From: RGIG4576 sp964606575
Lineage (GTDB): Bacteria; Bacteroidota; Bacteroidia; Bacteroidales; Muribaculaceae
DNA: 64,000 nt
NCBI GenBank assembly: GCA_964606575.1
Contig: CAZSHA010000004.1
Location: 4,295 to 68,294 of the forward strand
Reading direction: 5' to 3'
Position numbers and translations under genes: made by a program. The notes under the pieces are model-generated. The model was not told where the DNA came from. It made no database searches and was given only the letters and a program-made list of their open reading frames with translations. Within the stretch, counting starts at the first letter, position 1; each line of letters starts with the position of its first letter. This document shows positions 44,628-54,409 of the stretch, piece by piece.

Positions 44628-47600
44628 ATGATTTCAAAGTTCTTTATAGATCGCCCGATATTTGCAACTGTTATAGCCATTCTGATGGTTATAATAGGCG
44701 GGCTAACAATATTCACGTTGCCTGTAGCGCAATTTCCTGATATTACACCTCCGACGGTGCAAGTGACAGCAACCTATCCAGGAGCTAGTGCCGAAACTGT
44801 TGCGAAAACGGTAGGAGTACCAATAGAGGCACAAGTGAATGGAGTAGACGGCATGATGTATATGAGTTCGACCTCATCGTCAAATGGAGCATATAACCTG
44901 ACTGTTACATTTGATGTTGGTACTGATATTGACATGGCGACAGTCATGGTGCAAAACCGTGTGGCTGTGGCACATGGAAATTTGCCTGAAGCTGTAATAC
45001 AACAAGGTATCACAACGCAAAAGCAATCAACGAATATTGTTTTATTCTTGTCGTTGGAAGGAGATAGTACTAATCGCTATAATTCGTTGTATTTAAGCAA
45101 CTATGCTAATTTGAATATTGTTGACGCGTTGTCACGTATCGATGGCGTAGGTGGTGTGAAAGTTTTTGGTGCTGGGAATTATAGTATGCGTATATGGCTT
45201 AATCCAGAAACCATGAGAATAAGAGGAGTGTCACCTGCTGATGTTTATTCGGCTATACAAGCTCAAAACATGGAAGTGTCGGCTGGAAGTGTCGGTGCTC
45301 CGCCTTCTAACTCAAACGAGGCATTTCAGTTTACGGTCACATCACAAGGTCGATTGGTGTCGACCGAGCAATTCGGTGATATAATAATAAAAGCTAATAG
45401 CGATGGCAGTTTCTTGCGGTTAAAAGATATAGCAAAAATTGATTTAGGTAGCGTCGACTATAATACGGTTTCAAATGTATCGGGTCGCCAAACTGCATTA
45501 ATTGCAATATATCAATTACCTGGTGCAAATGCACTTGATGTAGCGAAAAATGTCGAAAAGGAACTTGATAACTTACAGCAATATTTCCCTGCGGGGGTAA
45601 AGTATAAGGTAATTCTTGATACAACTAAATTTGTAAACGCTTCAATTGATGAGGTGCTAAAGACGCTCATTGAAACATCGCTCATTGTAATGCTTGTGAT
45701 GCTATTGTTCTTGCAAAATTGGCGTGCCGTACTCATCCCGATGATTACCATTCCAGTTTCGCTTATTGCGACTTTCGCAGTAATGAAACTTTTAGGATTT
45801 ACTATAAATACGCTTACGCTTTTTGGTTTGGTTCTGGCTATTGCGATAGTAGTTGATGATGCTATAGTTGTGGTTGAGGATTGTATGCGGCACATAGACT
45901 CGGGTAAATACACTAGACGTGAAGCGGCTCTCAAAGCAATGGAAGAGTTGCAAGGTCCAGTAATAGGTGAAGTTCTTGTCTTGATGGCTGTATTTATTCC
46001 AACAGCATTTATTGGCGGCATCACAGGGCAATTATATAAGCAATTTGCGCTAACGATAGCAATATCAACAGCGTTTAGCGGAGTAAATGCTCTTACGTTG
46101 ACACCTGCATTGTGTGCATTGTTCTTAAAAAGATCGAACCCCAAATTTGTTGTTTACAAATGGTTTAATAAGATATTTGGCAAATTCTTGGATATATATA
46201 GGGCATCAATAGGAAAAATGCTGAAGCACCCTTATGCTGCATTAGGATCATTTATGGTTATTGCTTTGCTGGGATTTTGGGGATTGACAAAGTGGCCTTC
46301 ATCATATATTCCGAGTGAAGATATGGGATATTTTATGACATCGGTTCAGTTGCCTAGTGGAGCATCATTAGACCGTACAGAAAAGGTGGTGAATGAGGTG
46401 GAAAAGCAAATTTTGGAATTGCCGGAAGTTGAAGAGGTTATAGCAATTTCTGGATTCTCATTTATGGGAGGTGGAGCTACATCTAACGGTGGTTCGTTAT
46501 TTGTTATTCTCAAGCCGTGGGCGGAACGGACTAAAAAAGATGAGAGCGTATTTGCATTGGTGGATAAAGTAAATGCGATTACTTCACAAATACAATCAAG
46601 CATCGTATTTTCTATAAATCCTCCAGCAATCCCCGGTCTAGGTAATTCAGGTGGTTTGGAAATGGAATTGCTAGATATAAATAATGAAGGAGCAGCTGAA
46701 ACGCAAAAGGCAATAGCAGATATTCAAGCTGTTGCGGCTAAGGATAAGGATATTGCTTCTGTTACATCGTTGTATCAAGGAAATATCCCTCAATATCAGT
46801 TGAATATAGATCGCAATAAATTGGAAATGCAAGGTTTGAATTTGTCATCGGTGTATAATACGCTGAGCTATTATTTAGGGCAAGCGTTTGTGAATGATTT
46901 TGTTGAGTTTGGTCGTATCTTCCAAGTGAAGATAGGGGCTGATTCTCAATATCGAAGCAAGGTAGATGATATTATGAAATTAAGTGTCAAAAACAGCAAT
47001 GGAGAAATGGTGCCGTTCTCGTCGTTTACAACGATAGAGCCTATATTGGGGCAATCTAATGTTTTAAGGTATAATATGTATCCGTCGGCTTCATTGACAT
47101 TTAATCCAGCTAAAGGTGTAAGTTCAAGTGATGGAATAAAGTCGGCAGAACAGATTGTAAAGAATACGTTAGGTAATACTTACGCATATTCATGGACTGG
47201 TCAAGCGTATCAAGAAACTCAGGCTGGTGCAACGATAGCACTCGTATTGATTTTTGCTATTATTGTAACGATATTAGTTTTGGCAGCTCAGTATGAGAGC
47301 TGGACCGACCCAATAGCAGTGGTGTTAAGTATGCCGATAGCGATTTTAGGAACAGTGTTAGGCTGCATGTTAATGGGACAGAGCATAAGTATTTACACAC
47401 AGATAGGAATAATATTGCTGCTTGGATTATCGGCGAAGAATGCAATATTGATAGTTGAATATGCGACTGATTATCGTCGAAAAGGTGAAACAATATATGC
47501 TTCTGCGGTAGATGCTGGTGTTGTGCGTTTTCGTCCTATTATTATGACATCCCTTGCCTTCGTATTTGGTGTGTTGCCTATGCTTTTTGCATCTGGAGCT

Positions 47601-47783
47601 GGGGCGGAGAGCCGTATAAGTTTAGGCACGGCAGTCGTTTTCGGTATGGCATTGAATGCTATTATAGGAACGTTGTTTGTTCCAAACTTCTGGGATGTGA
47701 TGCAACGGTTGCAAGAAAAGTTTACAGGTTCTCGAAAGACGGAATCTCATGAAGAAAAGAGTATGACCCAGAGCCGTAGTTGA
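44628..47783 (+). CDS. RND multidrug efflux permease (HAE1 family)
   Basis: A 1051-aa proton-driven inner-membrane pump. The opening ISKFFIDRPIFATVIAILMVIIGG, the twelve-helix layout with two large periplasmic loops, and the proton-relay motif VVDDAIVVVED in helix 4 are typical of AcrB/MexB relatives. Near the C-terminus, GLSAKNAILIVEYA and RPIIMTSLAF are conserved. Drug range is not predictable. Its 3' end overlaps the convergent gene at 47722 by 62 bp. Confidence 0.95.
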   Translation: MISKFFIDRPIFATVIAILMVIIGGLTIFTLPVAQFPDITPPTVQVTATYPGASAETVAKTVGVPIEAQVNGVDGMMYMSSTSSSNGAYNLTVTFDVGTDIDMATVMVQNRVAVAHGNLPEAVIQQGITTQKQSTNIVLFLSLEGDSTNRYNSLYLSNYANLNIVDALSRIDGVGGVKVFGAGNYSMRIWLNPETMRIRGVSPADVYSAIQAQNMEVSAGSVGAPPSNSNEAFQFTVTSQGRLVSTEQFGDIIIKANSDGSFLRLKDIAKIDLGSVDYNTVSNVSGRQTALIAIYQLPGANALDVAKNVEKELDNLQQYFPAGVKYKVILDTTKFVNASIDEVLKTLIETSLIVMLVMLLFLQNWRAVLIPMITIPVSLIATFAVMKLLGFTINTLTLFGLVLAIAIVVDDAIVVVEDCMRHIDSGKYTRREAALKAMEELQGPVIGEVLVLMAVFIPTAFIGGITGQLYKQFALTIAISTAFSGVNALTLTPALCALFLKRSNPKFVVYKWFNKIFGKFLDIYRASIGKMLKHPYAALGSFMVIALLGFWGLTKWPSSYIPSEDMGYFMTSVQLPSGASLDRTEKVVNEVEKQILELPEVEEVIAISGFSFMGGGATSNGGSLFVILKPWAERTKKDESVFALVDKVNAITSQIQSSIVFSINPPAIPGLGNSGGLEMELLDINNEGAAETQKAIADIQAVAAKDKDIASVTSLYQGNIPQYQLNIDRNKLEMQGLNLSSVYNTLSYYLGQAFVNDFVEFGRIFQVKIGADSQYRSKVDDIMKLSVKNSNGEMVPFSSFTTIEPILGQSNVLRYNMYPSASLTFNPAKGVSSSDGIKSAEQIVKNTLGNTYAYSWTGQAYQETQAGATIALVLIFAIIVTILVLAAQYESWTDPIAVVLSMPIAILGTVLGCMLMGQSISIYTQIGIILLLGLSAKNAILIVEYATDYRRKGETIYASAVDAGVVRFRPIIMTSLAFVFGVLPMLFASGAGAESRISLGTAVVFGMALNAIIGTLFVPNFWDVMQRLQEKFTGSRKTESHEEKSMTQSRS

Positions 47784-48177
47784 TTTTGCAACAATAATGG
47801 CTCATGCCATTGGACACAATAAGGTATTTGACTTTAAGAACGTAGTTATATCTCACAATCTGGTCAAATACCTTTTGTGTTATATCTACGTTAGGTGATT
47901 TATACTCAACAATTACGAGCGGATTTCCGTATTTGTCGCTTACAAGTGTGTCGCATCTGCGTTTAATGCCGTTTTGGATGATAGAAACCTCATTGTTCAT
48001 CAATCCTGCTAGAAATCCTTTAACCGTTATCAGATATGATACAAAATTTTGTCGAACCCATTCTTCAGGTGTTAATGCGACATACTTTCGTCTTAACGCA
48101 TCAAACACATACTCTTTGTCATCGATATATTTAATCTTTAAATTTGATGAAGGTAAATTAAGTTCCTCTCTAGCCAT
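47722..48177 (-). CDS. HsdR N-terminal nuclease-domain protein (orphan)
   Basis: A 151-aa protein matching the N-terminal domain of type I restriction subunit R without helicase domains. The PD-(D/E)xK site is visible as Asp76 in RRCDTLVS and Glu91 with Lys93 in IVEYKSP. Such orphans are common in Bacteroidetes, often beside holA as here (divergent, 59 nt apart). No HsdM/HsdS genes are present, so it is unlikely to be a restriction system; its role is unknown. The stop lies inside the end of the RND gene. Confidence 0.85.
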   Translation of the reverse strand: MAREELNLPSSNLKIKYIDDKEYVFDALRRKYVALTPEEWVRQNFVSYLITVKGFLAGLMNNEVSIIQNGIKRRCDTLVSDKYGNPLVIVEYKSPNVDITQKVFDQIVRYNYVLKVKYLIVSNGMSHYCCKINYGSGSYSFLHEIPSFENL

Positions 48178-48236
48178 TTTGTCAGTTTAAAAGAATTGCG
48201 TAAATTTACTGAAAATATCGAAGATAGAGAATAGTT

Positions 48237-49262
48237 ATGGCGGTAAAAAAGGAAACGTTATCATATATTCAGATATGCAATGATATAGATAAAGGGAAAT
48301 TTAGCCCTATATATGTGTTAATGGGCGAAGAACCTTACTATATTGACTTGATTGAGGACAAAATCGTGTCAAAAGCGTTGACAGCAGATGAAAAAGAGTT
48401 TAATCTAACCATTGCTTATGGACTTGATACTGATATAAGAACTGTTATCAATGAATGTAAGAGGTATCCAGTTATGTCTAATTATCAAGTAGTAGTGCTT
48501 AGGGAGGCTCAGAATAATAAAGAACTTGATTTGCTTAGGCTTTATGCTGAAAAGCCTTTAGAGTCAACTATTCTAATAATATGCCATAAACATTCTTCGA
48601 TAAAAGCCCCTGAATTTCTAAAAGTATTAAAAGCTAATTCCACTGGAGTTGTATTTGATTCAGCTAAAATCAGTGAGAATAATGTAGGGCAGATAATAAC
48701 TGAATATGTCACCTCAAAAGGTGGCAAGATTGATGCTAAGGCAACGTCTATGCTGAAAGATTTTGTGGGAACGGATCTAGCCCGAATATTTGGAGAAGTT
48801 GACAAGTTGTTCATTTTATTAGGTAATGATAAACTTATAACTCCTGAAATTATTGAGCGTAATATAGGTATAAGTAAGGATTTTAATAATTTTGAATTAG
48901 AAAACGCTATAAGAAATAAAAATGCCTTAAAAGCAAACCAAATCATAAATTATTTTGAAAAGAATCCGAAAAATAATCCTACTGTACTGACAATAGGGTT
49001 GTTATTTTCTTTCTTTTCTAATTTATTGCTTGCAAGAACTGCAAAAGTGAAAACAGAGCAAGGTATAATGGATGCGTTAGGAACAAAATCTCCTTATCGT
49101 GCTAGAATTTTTATTGAGGCGATGAAGTATTATTCTACTGCTGGATGTGTGAATATAATAGGTTATTTACGTGAATTTGACACAAAATCAAAGGGTATTA
49201 ATTCACGTCAAAATGAGTATCAATTATTGAGAGAACTAATCTATAAAATATTACATTCATAA
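48237..49262 (+). CDS. holA: DNA polymerase III subunit delta
   Basis: A 341-aa clamp-loader subunit that opens the beta clamp. The N-terminal PIYVLMGEEPYYIDLIEDKI matches HolA, followed by the AAA+-like middle domain and an all-alpha collar domain with ELENAIRNKNALKANQII. It lacks a Walker motif, as delta subunits do. Divergent from the HsdR_N gene. Confidence 0.93.
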   Translation: MAVKKETLSYIQICNDIDKGKFSPIYVLMGEEPYYIDLIEDKIVSKALTADEKEFNLTIAYGLDTDIRTVINECKRYPVMSNYQVVVLREAQNNKELDLLRLYAEKPLESTILIICHKHSSIKAPEFLKVLKANSTGVVFDSAKISENNVGQIITEYVTSKGGKIDAKATSMLKDFVGTDLARIFGEVDKLFILLGNDKLITPEIIERNIGISKDFNNFELENAIRNKNALKANQIINYFEKNPKNNPTVLTIGLLFSFFSNLLLARTAKVKTEQGIMDALGTKSPYRARIFIEAMKYYSTAGCVNIIGYLREFDTKSKGINSRQNEYQLLRELIYKILHS

Positions 49263-49300
49263 TAGAATAGGTGATTTCTTGAGAAATTCTCCAATATCAA

Positions 49301-49990
49301 TCACTTCAAGCGGTACATGTAACCTAGTGTTATCATTATTGACATGCCAGTAGATGCAGAAAATACATCTCTTTTACGGCTGCCGAACGCATTACCTAAG
49401 CCATAGTAGAATCGTCCTTCTAGTAAGAATGAGTTGCTACGTTTTGCTATAAATTCCATACCAGCACCTACGCTGATGCCATAGTCAATTTTATTCTTGA
49501 CTGGCATTGTGAATTGGTCGGTATATCGGTTTGCGATAGGGAAGTTCTCTAATCCATTGAAATTATTTATATCAAAATTGGCTGTCGTGGATTCGCCAAT
49601 CATAAAACCTATTTCAGGACCTGCGTTGAAGAATCCTCTAAATTTGGTGCTTCCGAAAAAGATATGGGTTAAAATAGGAAGTTGAAGATAAGTAAATCTA
49701 CGTGTATATTGATACGGTGCTTCTTCAAAATCTTCTTTCCAACCTCTTTGCTCCAAATTTAACTCGACCAAAAGTCCGAAATTCTTTTCTTCGGCATATC
49801 TAAATGTGATACCGCCCATATATCCCATAAGCATGGTTTGTGGCACAGAAGGTGAGAATGCTATTTTTGACATAGTGATACCAGCCTTGCCACCTATACC
49901 CACACGAGATTCATAGAGCGTTTGAGCTGTCGCAAAATTATAAGCAATCATAATACCGATTGCTACAAGTATCATACTTAATCTTTTCAT
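49301..49990 (-). CDS. PorT-like outer membrane beta-barrel protein
   Basis: A 229-aa protein with a signal peptide (MKRLSMILVAIGIMIAYNFATAQ). The strand-rich body begins with GIGGKAGITMSKIAF and ends MITLGYMYRLK, the aromatic C-terminal strand of an outer membrane barrel. It belongs to the outer membrane beta-barrel family that includes PorT, a type IX secretion component, but a secretion role is not shown by sequence. Its start overlaps the LysM gene's stop by 4 bases (49987-49990), so the two are translationally coupled. Confidence 0.82.
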   Translation of the reverse strand: MKRLSMILVAIGIMIAYNFATAQTLYESRVGIGGKAGITMSKIAFSPSVPQTMLMGYMGGITFRYAEEKNFGLLVELNLEQRGWKEDFEEAPYQYTRRFTYLQLPILTHIFFGSTKFRGFFNAGPEIGFMIGESTTANFDINNFNGLENFPIANRYTDQFTMPVKNKIDYGISVGAGMEFIAKRSNSFLLEGRFYYGLGNAFGSRKRDVFSASTGMSIMITLGYMYRLK

Positions 49991-52041
49991 CTGGTAGTAA
50001 TATCTAGTTTACCGTTTGGCATAAAGTGAATGAAATAAACTGACTTATTCACAAATCCGCTCCAATTGCTTATACGTTCAAATTTGAAATTGGTTTGCAA
50101 ACCGTCATATTTAATTTCTGTCTTGTTGAAATCCTTGCCGTTATTGCATAGTGATTTTAAGAAATACATACCTGTGTCATACCCCAAGAATCCGAACCTA
50201 GGCACTGCATTCATCATGTTTTCTCCATACCATTGTTCATATTTCTTCTCGAAACGTTCTACTTTGTCGTCTTGTGGATTTACAAAAAAACGTGAGTAAA
50301 TATATGTGTCAATCTCATGAAAACTTTCTTGCCAATCTTCCATATATGTTACCCATTCAGGATAGCCCAATACGGCAGTTTCCACACCTATGCTGTCAGC
50401 TTTGATACGTTTAATGGCTGGTGCTATTTGCGACATTACGGCTTTTGTGCCTGATGTTGGTACAAGTAAATACTTTTTGCCTCGTTCCAACATCTGTTTA
50501 AAAACGTCGGTTACCAAAGTGGAACTATATTCAATTTGGTGCATTTGAGTGCTATTCTTTTGAGTAACATGTGCTATGAGGTCGTTGGCAAAATCTTTTT
50601 TCGTAGTGCCTTTTTTATGGATAAATATAACCTCATAATCAGCGAATTTAGAGTCGAACCAATCATATACGTCAGCATGCATAAAAGATTGTGGTATATT
50701 TACTTGGAACATGAAAGGATTTTCGTTATATGATTCGGTCTTTAGAGAGAATGAGTTTATCATATACACCTTGTTTTCCTTGCAGAATCTACCGATTTCT
50801 TCGATTTGTGAAATCTCCTCGGATGCAAAAATCATATCCATGCTTTTCAATTCTTCCTTATCAAGTATAGCTTTTAATTTAGCATCAGAGTCTTCTGTGT
50901 CGTATGTGAAAATGTTTATCTTTTTTCCGCAATTAGAGCTAGCATCGTCAATAGCCATCAAGAAACCTTTATAAAATTCGGTGTAGAGGCGGGCTTGTTT
51001 TGATTGTTGTGCCTTGTTTAACATATATGGCAACAATAACGCTATATTTATTTCATTGTCACTGTTAATGTCGTGAACTGAGTCGTAAATTTCTTTAATT
51101 CTATCTGATTCATTGTCTTGCAATTCAGTTGTAGTTCCTTCATGCGGTAAAATCAATATTGAGTCCTTTTTTTCTAGAGGCAATTGCACTGTCTTGCCCT
51201 TTTTTACTTTTGACATATTCGGATTGGCTGCAATCAGGTCTTCTTCAGCAATATCGTTTGCTTCAGCGATAGATTTAAAATTATCACCCTTTTGTGCCAC
51301 GTATGGAATCATTTCAGTTACGGTAGCTTCTTTTAATTCAGGCTTTAAACTGTTTGGTGAAACTTTAACCACCTCACCAGTTTTAAAATTTGAAGGTGAA
51401 ACCCCTGGATTAAGCTCAAGGATTTTCTCTATTGTGGTGTCATATTTCTTAGATAATCCGAATAATGTTTCGCCTTTTTGTATCGTGTGGAAAACAAATT
51501 CAGATGTTGGGGCTTCTTTTCTTTCTGTTTTTGTTGAATCTGCATAATTATCAGTTATTGAGGCTGTATTGTAATTGCCATTTTCTTTTGACTTAGGTTG
51601 TGGAATTATCAATGTTTGCCCTGATTTCAGACCTCGTTCTGCCGATGGATTCAACTCGATAATAGCCTCTTGTGAAACGTTATAAGTTTTAGACAGTCCG
51701 TAAAGAGTTTCGCCTTTGGCTACAACATGAGTGAAGTTTTCCACTTCGATGTTATTGTCTTCATCTTTAGTCGGAATAGTAGGGAATGCACTAGCAGGGA
51801 ACAACAAGATATAATCTTTTTTAAGTCCGTCAACCAATGACGGATTATATTTAATCATATCTTCTTTAGTAATATTAAATTTCTTAGAGATGCCGTATAT
51901 CGTTTCTTTAGCCTTTACCTTATAGTAATAAAATTCGCTCCCGCCAATAGTCCGTTTTGGCAATGTGTTGATTTGTGCGTTTAATTCTAATGTGAACGAT
52001 AATATCGCAAAAAGAATTATAATGTATCGTTTTAGACTCAT
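49987..52041 (-). CDS. LysM-repeat protein with periplasmic-binding-like domain
   Basis: A 684-aa exported protein (signal sequence MSLKRYIIILFAILSFTLELNA). Four LysM modules lie at about residues 37-82, 103-148, 183-228 and 246-289, each with KG/KETxYGxS and NP. They should bind peptidoglycan. From about 330 to the end is a type 1 periplasmic-binding-protein fold (LLPYMLNKAQQ, then FYKGFLMAIDDAS, then MIFASEEIS). The layout recalls activators of peptidoglycan synthases, such as LpoA, but that is inference. Coupled to the PorT-like barrel gene; -7 box at 52073-52080. Confidence 0.82.
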   Translation of the reverse strand: MSLKRYIIILFAILSFTLELNAQINTLPKRTIGGSEFYYYKVKAKETIYGISKKFNITKEDMIKYNPSLVDGLKKDYILLFPASAFPTIPTKDEDNNIEVENFTHVVAKGETLYGLSKTYNVSQEAIIELNPSAERGLKSGQTLIIPQPKSKENGNYNTASITDNYADSTKTERKEAPTSEFVFHTIQKGETLFGLSKKYDTTIEKILELNPGVSPSNFKTGEVVKVSPNSLKPELKEATVTEMIPYVAQKGDNFKSIAEANDIAEEDLIAANPNMSKVKKGKTVQLPLEKKDSILILPHEGTTTELQDNESDRIKEIYDSVHDINSDNEINIALLLPYMLNKAQQSKQARLYTEFYKGFLMAIDDASSNCGKKINIFTYDTEDSDAKLKAILDKEELKSMDMIFASEEISQIEEIGRFCKENKVYMINSFSLKTESYNENPFMFQVNIPQSFMHADVYDWFDSKFADYEVIFIHKKGTTKKDFANDLIAHVTQKNSTQMHQIEYSSTLVTDVFKQMLERGKKYLLVPTSGTKAVMSQIAPAIKRIKADSIGVETAVLGYPEWVTYMEDWQESFHEIDTYIYSRFFVNPQDDKVERFEKKYEQWYGENMMNAVPRFGFLGYDTGMYFLKSLCNNGKDFNKTEIKYDGLQTNFKFERISNWSGFVNKSVYFIHFMPNGKLDITTR

Positions 52042-52072
52042 TTGTGACTATAGTTAATTTAATGACAATGTA

Positions 52073-52080
52073 CAAATATA
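52073..52080 (-). promoter_or_regulatory. -7 promoter box for the LysM/barrel pair
   Basis: The minus strand reads TATATTTG, 31 nt before the LysM protein start. Confidence 0.45.
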
Positions 52081-52220
52081 CGTCAAAAAAACGACATTGC
52101 GATTAACTCAAGCATAACTATATGTTTTTTTAATCTATTTCTAAAAAAATAGATTGCTTGTTCTACGATTGTATTAAAATTAATAATGAAATTATATTGT
52201 TGTACCATATAGGAAAAGAG

Positions 52221-52252
52221 AAGGTTGGATTGCTATAACGTAATCCAACCTT
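52221..52252 (-). terminator. Inverted repeat, probable terminator of the S9 peptidase gene
   Basis: Perfect 11-bp arms (52221-52231, 52242-52252) with a 10-nt loop lie 30 nt past the peptidase stop. The following T run is only four bases. Confidence 0.6.
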
Positions 52253-52281
52253 CTTACCTATTATTAGTAATAATGAGTGGT

Positions 52282-54375
52282 TTATTTTGATTCTTCTTTT
52301 AGATACTTGTCAAGCCATCCGAAGAATTCCTTTTGCCAAATAAGACTGTTCTGTGGTTTTAGTATCCAGTGGTTTTCATCAGGATAAAGTACCATTTTTG
52401 TAGGAACTCCTAATAATGTAGCTGCATTGAATGCCATTTCGGCTTGTGAGCTTAAAATGCGGTAGTCTAATTCTCCTGCGGTGATAAGGATAGGTGCTGT
52501 CCAGTTTTTCACATATTTGTGTGGAGAACATTCGAATGTGCGTTGAGCCACTTTATTGTCTTTTTCCCAGAAGGCACCGCCCATATCCCAGTTAGCAAAC
52601 CACATTTCTTCAGTTTCAAGATATTGAGCTTCCATGTTGAATATACCTGCGTGAGCAATAAGTGCTTTGAAACGACCTTCGTGGTTTCCTGCAAGCCAAT
52701 ATACAGAGAAACCTCCGTAGCTAGCTCCTACAGCACCTATATGGTCACCGTCAACGTATGGTTCTTTTTTCATATAATCTACGGCAGCAAGATAATCTTT
52801 CATGTTTTGTCCAGGGTAATCGCCCGAGATTTGTGCATTCCATTCTGTTCCAAACCCAGGAAGACCACGACGATTAGGAGCAATAACGATATAGCCTTGC
52901 GATGCCATTAGGCGTAGATTCCAGCGATAAGACCAGAATTGGCTGACAGGCTGTTGAGGTCCTCCTTGGCAATAAAGAATAGCAGGGTATTTTTTAGAAC
53001 TGTCGAAATTAGGAGGAAGAATCACCCATGTAGTCATTTCTTTTCCGTCGGTAGTAGGTACGAGAACTTTTTTTACGGTTACATTGTTAAGTGAAGCTAG
53101 TAATTTATCGTTAACGCTTGAAAGTTTCTTAATGCTGTCAGTGTCGACTAGATACACTTCATTAGGCTCTTGTAACGAATGACGTAGAGTGATGATTTGT
53201 TTTTCATTGATAGGAACTATTGCTGCATAATCATATTCACCGCCGGCTATAGTATCTATCTTTAACGACTCTATGTCAATCTTGAACATAGGTGTACAAC
53301 CAAGATATGGAGCTGTAAAGAATATAGCTTTTTCATTTGGTGACCATGCGATATTGTCGGCTGCATAATCCCAATTAGCGGTTAAGTGGGTTTTCTTTCC
53401 GTTAGCCATATCCATAATAAATATGCGGTTCATATCGCTTTCATATCCGTCATGTTCCATTGAAAGCCATGCAAGATAACGACCGCTTCTTGAGAAACGA
53501 GGTGTGGTATCATATCCCATCATACCTTCTGTAAGGTTCTTGGTTTCTCCAGTTTCGATGTTATATTGATACAAATCTGAGTTAGTAGAGATAGAATATT
53601 CTTTGCCCGTTTTCTTGCGTGAAACGTAAACAACGCTTTTACCATTGGGTGCCCATGCTAAGGATTCAACGCCACCAAATGGTTTCATAGGAGCTTCAAA
53701 TGGTTCGTCTTTTAGCATATCAACAGCGTTTGAAACTTTTGTGCCATCGAAATCGGCGATGAATGAGTGTGGAATTGTCTTAACCCATTCGTCCCAGTGC
53801 TTGTACATCATGTCAGTGATGATGCGAACGTTAGCTTTGTCTTGCTCAGGATATAATTCCTTTGCGTCAGTGTCATATTTCACTTGAGAAATGAAAGCTA
53901 TTTTGGTTTCGTCAGGAGAGAGAATAAATCCGTCGACACCGTTTTCGATGTCAGAAACGACTTTGCGGTCGCTACCGTCGGCATTCATTGTCCAGATTTG
54001 CATTTTGCCCTCATGAGGATATAAGAAAGCTATTTTTTTACCGCTTTCAATCCACACTGCGTTTTGTTCGCCTTTTGCCGTTTTTGTTATGCGTGTAGCA
54101 TTGTTTCCGTCAATGTCGACAACCCATAGTTCTCGATTGGATTTGTTGTGTTCTATACTCTCAAATTTAACGCCATAAAGAACTTTTGTTCCGTCAGGAG
54201 AAATTTGCGGGTCGGTAACAGCTCCCATAGACATAAGTGCTTCAGGAGTGAACTGCCCGTTCTCGATTTTCACTTGTGGCTGCTCGATAATAACCTCTTC
54301 AGCCGCTTTCTCGCATGAAGCCATGCCTGCAAGAGCAAATAGAGAAGCCATAATAGTAACTTTTGTTAGATTCAT
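52282..54375 (-). CDS. S9 family peptidase, DPP5-like lipoprotein
   Basis: A 697-aa prolyl-oligopeptidase-family enzyme. A signal peptide with a lipobox-like MASC (Cys22) suggests anchoring in an envelope membrane. A WD40-like beta-propeller (about 45-420) precedes the alpha/beta hydrolase. The catalytic triad is Ser552 in GASYGGF, Asp in AGELDYR and His in PDENHW. It probably removes dipeptides from oligopeptides in the periplasm. It stands alone, with inverted repeat 52221-52252 downstream. Confidence 0.9.
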   Translation of the reverse strand: MNLTKVTIMASLFALAGMASCEKAAEEVIIEQPQVKIENGQFTPEALMSMGAVTDPQISPDGTKVLYGVKFESIEHNKSNRELWVVDIDGNNATRITKTAKGEQNAVWIESGKKIAFLYPHEGKMQIWTMNADGSDRKVVSDIENGVDGFILSPDETKIAFISQVKYDTDAKELYPEQDKANVRIITDMMYKHWDEWVKTIPHSFIADFDGTKVSNAVDMLKDEPFEAPMKPFGGVESLAWAPNGKSVVYVSRKKTGKEYSISTNSDLYQYNIETGETKNLTEGMMGYDTTPRFSRSGRYLAWLSMEHDGYESDMNRIFIMDMANGKKTHLTANWDYAADNIAWSPNEKAIFFTAPYLGCTPMFKIDIESLKIDTIAGGEYDYAAIVPINEKQIITLRHSLQEPNEVYLVDTDSIKKLSSVNDKLLASLNNVTVKKVLVPTTDGKEMTTWVILPPNFDSSKKYPAILYCQGGPQQPVSQFWSYRWNLRLMASQGYIVIAPNRRGLPGFGTEWNAQISGDYPGQNMKDYLAAVDYMKKEPYVDGDHIGAVGASYGGFSVYWLAGNHEGRFKALIAHAGIFNMEAQYLETEEMWFANWDMGGAFWEKDNKVAQRTFECSPHKYVKNWTAPILITAGELDYRILSSQAEMAFNAATLLGVPTKMVLYPDENHWILKPQNSLIWQKEFFGWLDKYLKEESK

Positions 54376-54409
54376 AAATGTTTTTTGTTAATATATAATT
54401 AATGTTTTG

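Noticed and set aside
45512..46144. 210-codon minus-strand frame inside the RND gene
   Set aside because: Shadow of helices in a strongly conserved pump; low-complexity Ser/Thr/Ile composition.
47722..48177. Type I restriction-modification locus
   Set aside because: Only the short nuclease domain exists; no helicase part, methylase or specificity subunit is nearby.
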